From contig JAUWTT010000247.1 in NCBI GenBank assembly GCA_030614585.1, positions 1 to 6,255 of the forward strand: DNA of 6,255 bases, in the 5' to 3' direction. Shown in pieces: positions 5,526 through 6,255 of the stretch. The notes beneath the pieces are model-generated. The model was not told the origin of the DNA. It saw only the letters and a program-made list of their open reading frames with translations, and ran no database searches. The DNA is from Acidobacteriota bacterium (GTDB taxonomy: Bacteria > Acidobacteriota > UBA6911 > RPQK01 > JAPXNP01). The position numbers were made by a program, and so were the translations under genes. Each line of letters opens with the position of its first letter. Position 1 is the first letter of the stretch.

Positions 5526-5618
5526 TGGCGGAGGGGGTGGGATTCGAACCCACGGTACAGGTTTAGCCCGCACAACGGTTTTCAAGACCGCCGCCTTAAA
5601 CCACTCGGCCACCCCTCC
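5526..5618 (-). tRNA. tRNA-Ser (anticodon UGA), CCA encoded
   Basis: Read on the minus strand, the gene starts GGAGGGGTGGCCGAGTGG and ends with CCCCTCC, discriminator G and an encoded CCA. The 7-bp acceptor stem (GGAGGGG with CCCCTCC) is perfect. The anticodon loop CTTGAAA gives UGA in a 5-bp stem with one G-U pair. A long class II variable arm is present (GTGCGGG pairing with CCTGTAC, two G-U pairs). The T arm is GTGGG, loop TTCGAAT, CCCAC. These features make it a complete serine tRNA reading UCA and related codons. It lies on the same strand as the sdhB-type gene, about 200 nt downstream, with a heptamer array as its whole 5' flank. I see no promoter or T-run terminator next to it, so it may come from a longer precursor. 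Confidence 0.97.
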
Positions 5619-5620
5619 CG

Positions 5621-5809
5621 AAGGGAAGTCCCAAGTCCCAAGAACCAAATCCCAAGGGAAGGACCAAATCCCGAAGGGAAGTACCAAGTTCCAAGCATCA
5701 AATCTCAAAGGGAAGACTCAAGCCTCAAGACCCAGTACTCCAATACTCCAGTCCCCAGCCTCAAGACCCAGGACTCAAGACTCAGGCCTCAAGACCCAAG
5801 ACCCAGTAT
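5621..5809. repeat. Degenerate CCAAG heptamer array, 27 units in unbroken register
   Basis: The 189 nt from 5621 to 5809 divide into 27 heptamers without a phase slip. Clear examples are GTCCCAA (5628-5634, 5635-5641), GAACCAA, ATCCCAA, then CCAAGTT, CCAAGCA (5684-5697), and TCAAGAC, CCAGGAC, TCAAGAC, TCAGGCC, TCAAGAC, CCAAGAC, CCAGTAT (5761-5809). A higher-order copy is visible: 5620-5653 matches 5673-5706 at 29 of 34 positions. GCCTCAAGACCCA begins at 5722, 5758 and, with one difference in the following base, 5786. The array starts 3 nt from the tRNA 5' end and stops 13 nt before the sdhB-type stop codon. G is rare and C and A dominate on the plus strand, so any minus-strand transcript would be G/U-rich. 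It has no spacer structure and is not a CRISPR. Confidence 0.8.
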
Positions 5810-5822
5810 TCTACCACTCCCC

Positions 5823-6255
5823 TCAGGCCGCGGAGGCGGAACCCTCTTTCACCACTGCCTTCAGATACTCGCGGCGCATTCTGGCGATGTTCGCGATCGA
5901 AATCTCCTTGGGGCAGACTGCTTCACACTCACCGTGGTTAGAGCAGTTGCCAAAGCCTTCGATATCCATCTGGTCCACCATGCGGAGAACTCTCCGTTCC
6001 CGCTCGGGATGCCCTTGGGGTAAAAGCGCAAGCTGCGAGATCTTCGCAGATGTGAATAGCGCAGCTGAAGCATTGGGACAGGAAGCCACACAGGCTCCAC
6101 ACCCGATACAGGCTGCAGCGTCCATCGCCAGTTCTGCGTTCTTGCGAGCAACAGCGATCGCACTCGCTTCCGGGGCTTGGCCTGTATTCACCGAAACATA
6201 GCCTCCCGCGGAGATGATTCTGTCCAAGGCGCTTCGATCCACAACCAGATCACGA
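5823..6255 (-). CDS. sdhB: Succinate dehydrogenase / fumarate reductase iron-sulfur subunit, C-terminal part
   Basis: The gene enters from the right edge; 143 C-terminal codons are visible and the frame is open to the last base, so the 5' part, including the plant-type [2Fe-2S] domain, is outside. The protein would carry electrons between the flavoprotein subunit and the quinone-binding membrane anchor of complex II. Visible ligands are CIGCGACVASCP (C-x2-C-x2-C-x3-CP, visible residues 49-60) and CSNHGECEAVCP (C-x5-C-x3-CP, 104-115), the standard cysteines of the [4Fe-4S] and [3Fe-4S] clusters. VDRSALDRII, GGYVSVNTG, LALLPQGHPER and QMDIEGFGNC resemble the B-type SdhB/FrdB found in Bacteroidetes and related groups. 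A GTG at 6240-6242 could be mistaken for a start, but upstream RDLV fits the family too. Whether the enzyme works as dehydrogenase or fumarate reductase (frdB) cannot be told. No ligand is missing in the part seen. Confidence 0.93.
   Translation of the reverse strand, partial: RDLVVDRSALDRIISAGGYVSVNTGQAPEASAIAVARKNAELAMDAAACIGCGACVASCPNASAALFTSAKISQLALLPQGHPERERRVLRMVDQMDIEGFGNCSNHGECEAVCPKEISIANIARMRREYLKAVVKEGSASAA

Noticed and set aside
5526..5618. Phage or island attachment site at the tRNA 3' end
   Set aside because: No integrase gene and no second copy of the tRNA 3' end appear in the window; the flanking repeats are heptamer arrays.
5496..5708. Minus-strand open frame with GGVAEWFKAAVLKT
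   Set aside because: It is a translation of the tRNA-Ser gene itself plus both heptamer arrays, a common false annotation.
5621..5809. CRISPR array
   Set aside because: Units are 7 nt, degenerate and contiguous, with no 25-40 nt direct repeats separated by unique spacers and no cas gene.
5256..6023. Long plus-strand open frame of 255 codons
   Set aside because: It runs through the whole tRNA-Ser gene, the heptamer array and the antisense of the sdhB-type gene. The WRRGWDSNPRYR segment is the well-known false peptide from antisense tRNA. Only its first 60 codons have protein-like content, which I list separately.
5521..6201. Plus-strand open frame with GGGGGIRTHGTGLA
   Set aside because: This is the familiar spurious translation of the antisense of tRNA-Ser, followed by repeat and antisense sdhB sequence.

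Overview
The window is a piece of a bacterial chromosome of intermediate G+C content, with few genes and much repeat-bearing intergenic DNA. It reads like a free-living, probably Gram-negative lineage of the Planctomycetota / PVC / FCB sort, often known only from metagenomes. The pointers are large exported proteins with hyalin-like (HYR) and GYWKTH modules or parallel beta-helices, a succinate dehydrogenase/fumarate reductase iron-sulfur subunit that resembles the B-type (Bacteroidetes-like) enzymes, and dispersed short tandem repeats between genes. No marker here settles the phylum, so this placement is an inference.

Layout from left to right. 1-414 is gene-free and carries a CACCAAG repeat, a 7-nt GTTCGAA array and its inverted partner. 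415-1470 (+) is a stand-alone SAM-dependent methyltransferase with an N-terminal winged helix (Rv2258c-like), with a strong ribosome binding site. 1471-1786 lies between convergent genes and holds repeats and two clear hairpins. 1787-3295 (-) encodes a secreted, cysteine-rich protein with two HYR-like modules and a GYWKTH/LAHQ C-terminal module. 3296-3647 is a divergent intergenic region with a good candidate promoter for the minus-strand gene, a weaker one for the plus-strand gene, and a REP-like relic. 3648-5246 (+) encodes an exported right-handed parallel beta-helix protein. 5247-5525 has an in-frame coding-like extension after that gene, then a 7-nt repeat array. 5526-5618 (-) is a complete tRNA-Ser(UGA) with encoded CCA. 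5621-5809 is a degenerate heptamer array that keeps its 7-nt register for 27 units. 5823-6255 (-) is the C-terminal part of the SdhB/FrdB-type subunit, cut by the window edge.

The genes do not form one operon or pathway. The two divergent secreted proteins could share an extracellular role in surface structure or polysaccharide contact, but nothing in the sequence proves it. The tRNA and sdhB lie on the same strand with only the heptamer array between them, so they may be co-transcribed. The most unusual content is the set of heptanucleotide arrays: four sequence types in 6.2 kb, all outside genes, two of them flanking the tRNA on both sides.
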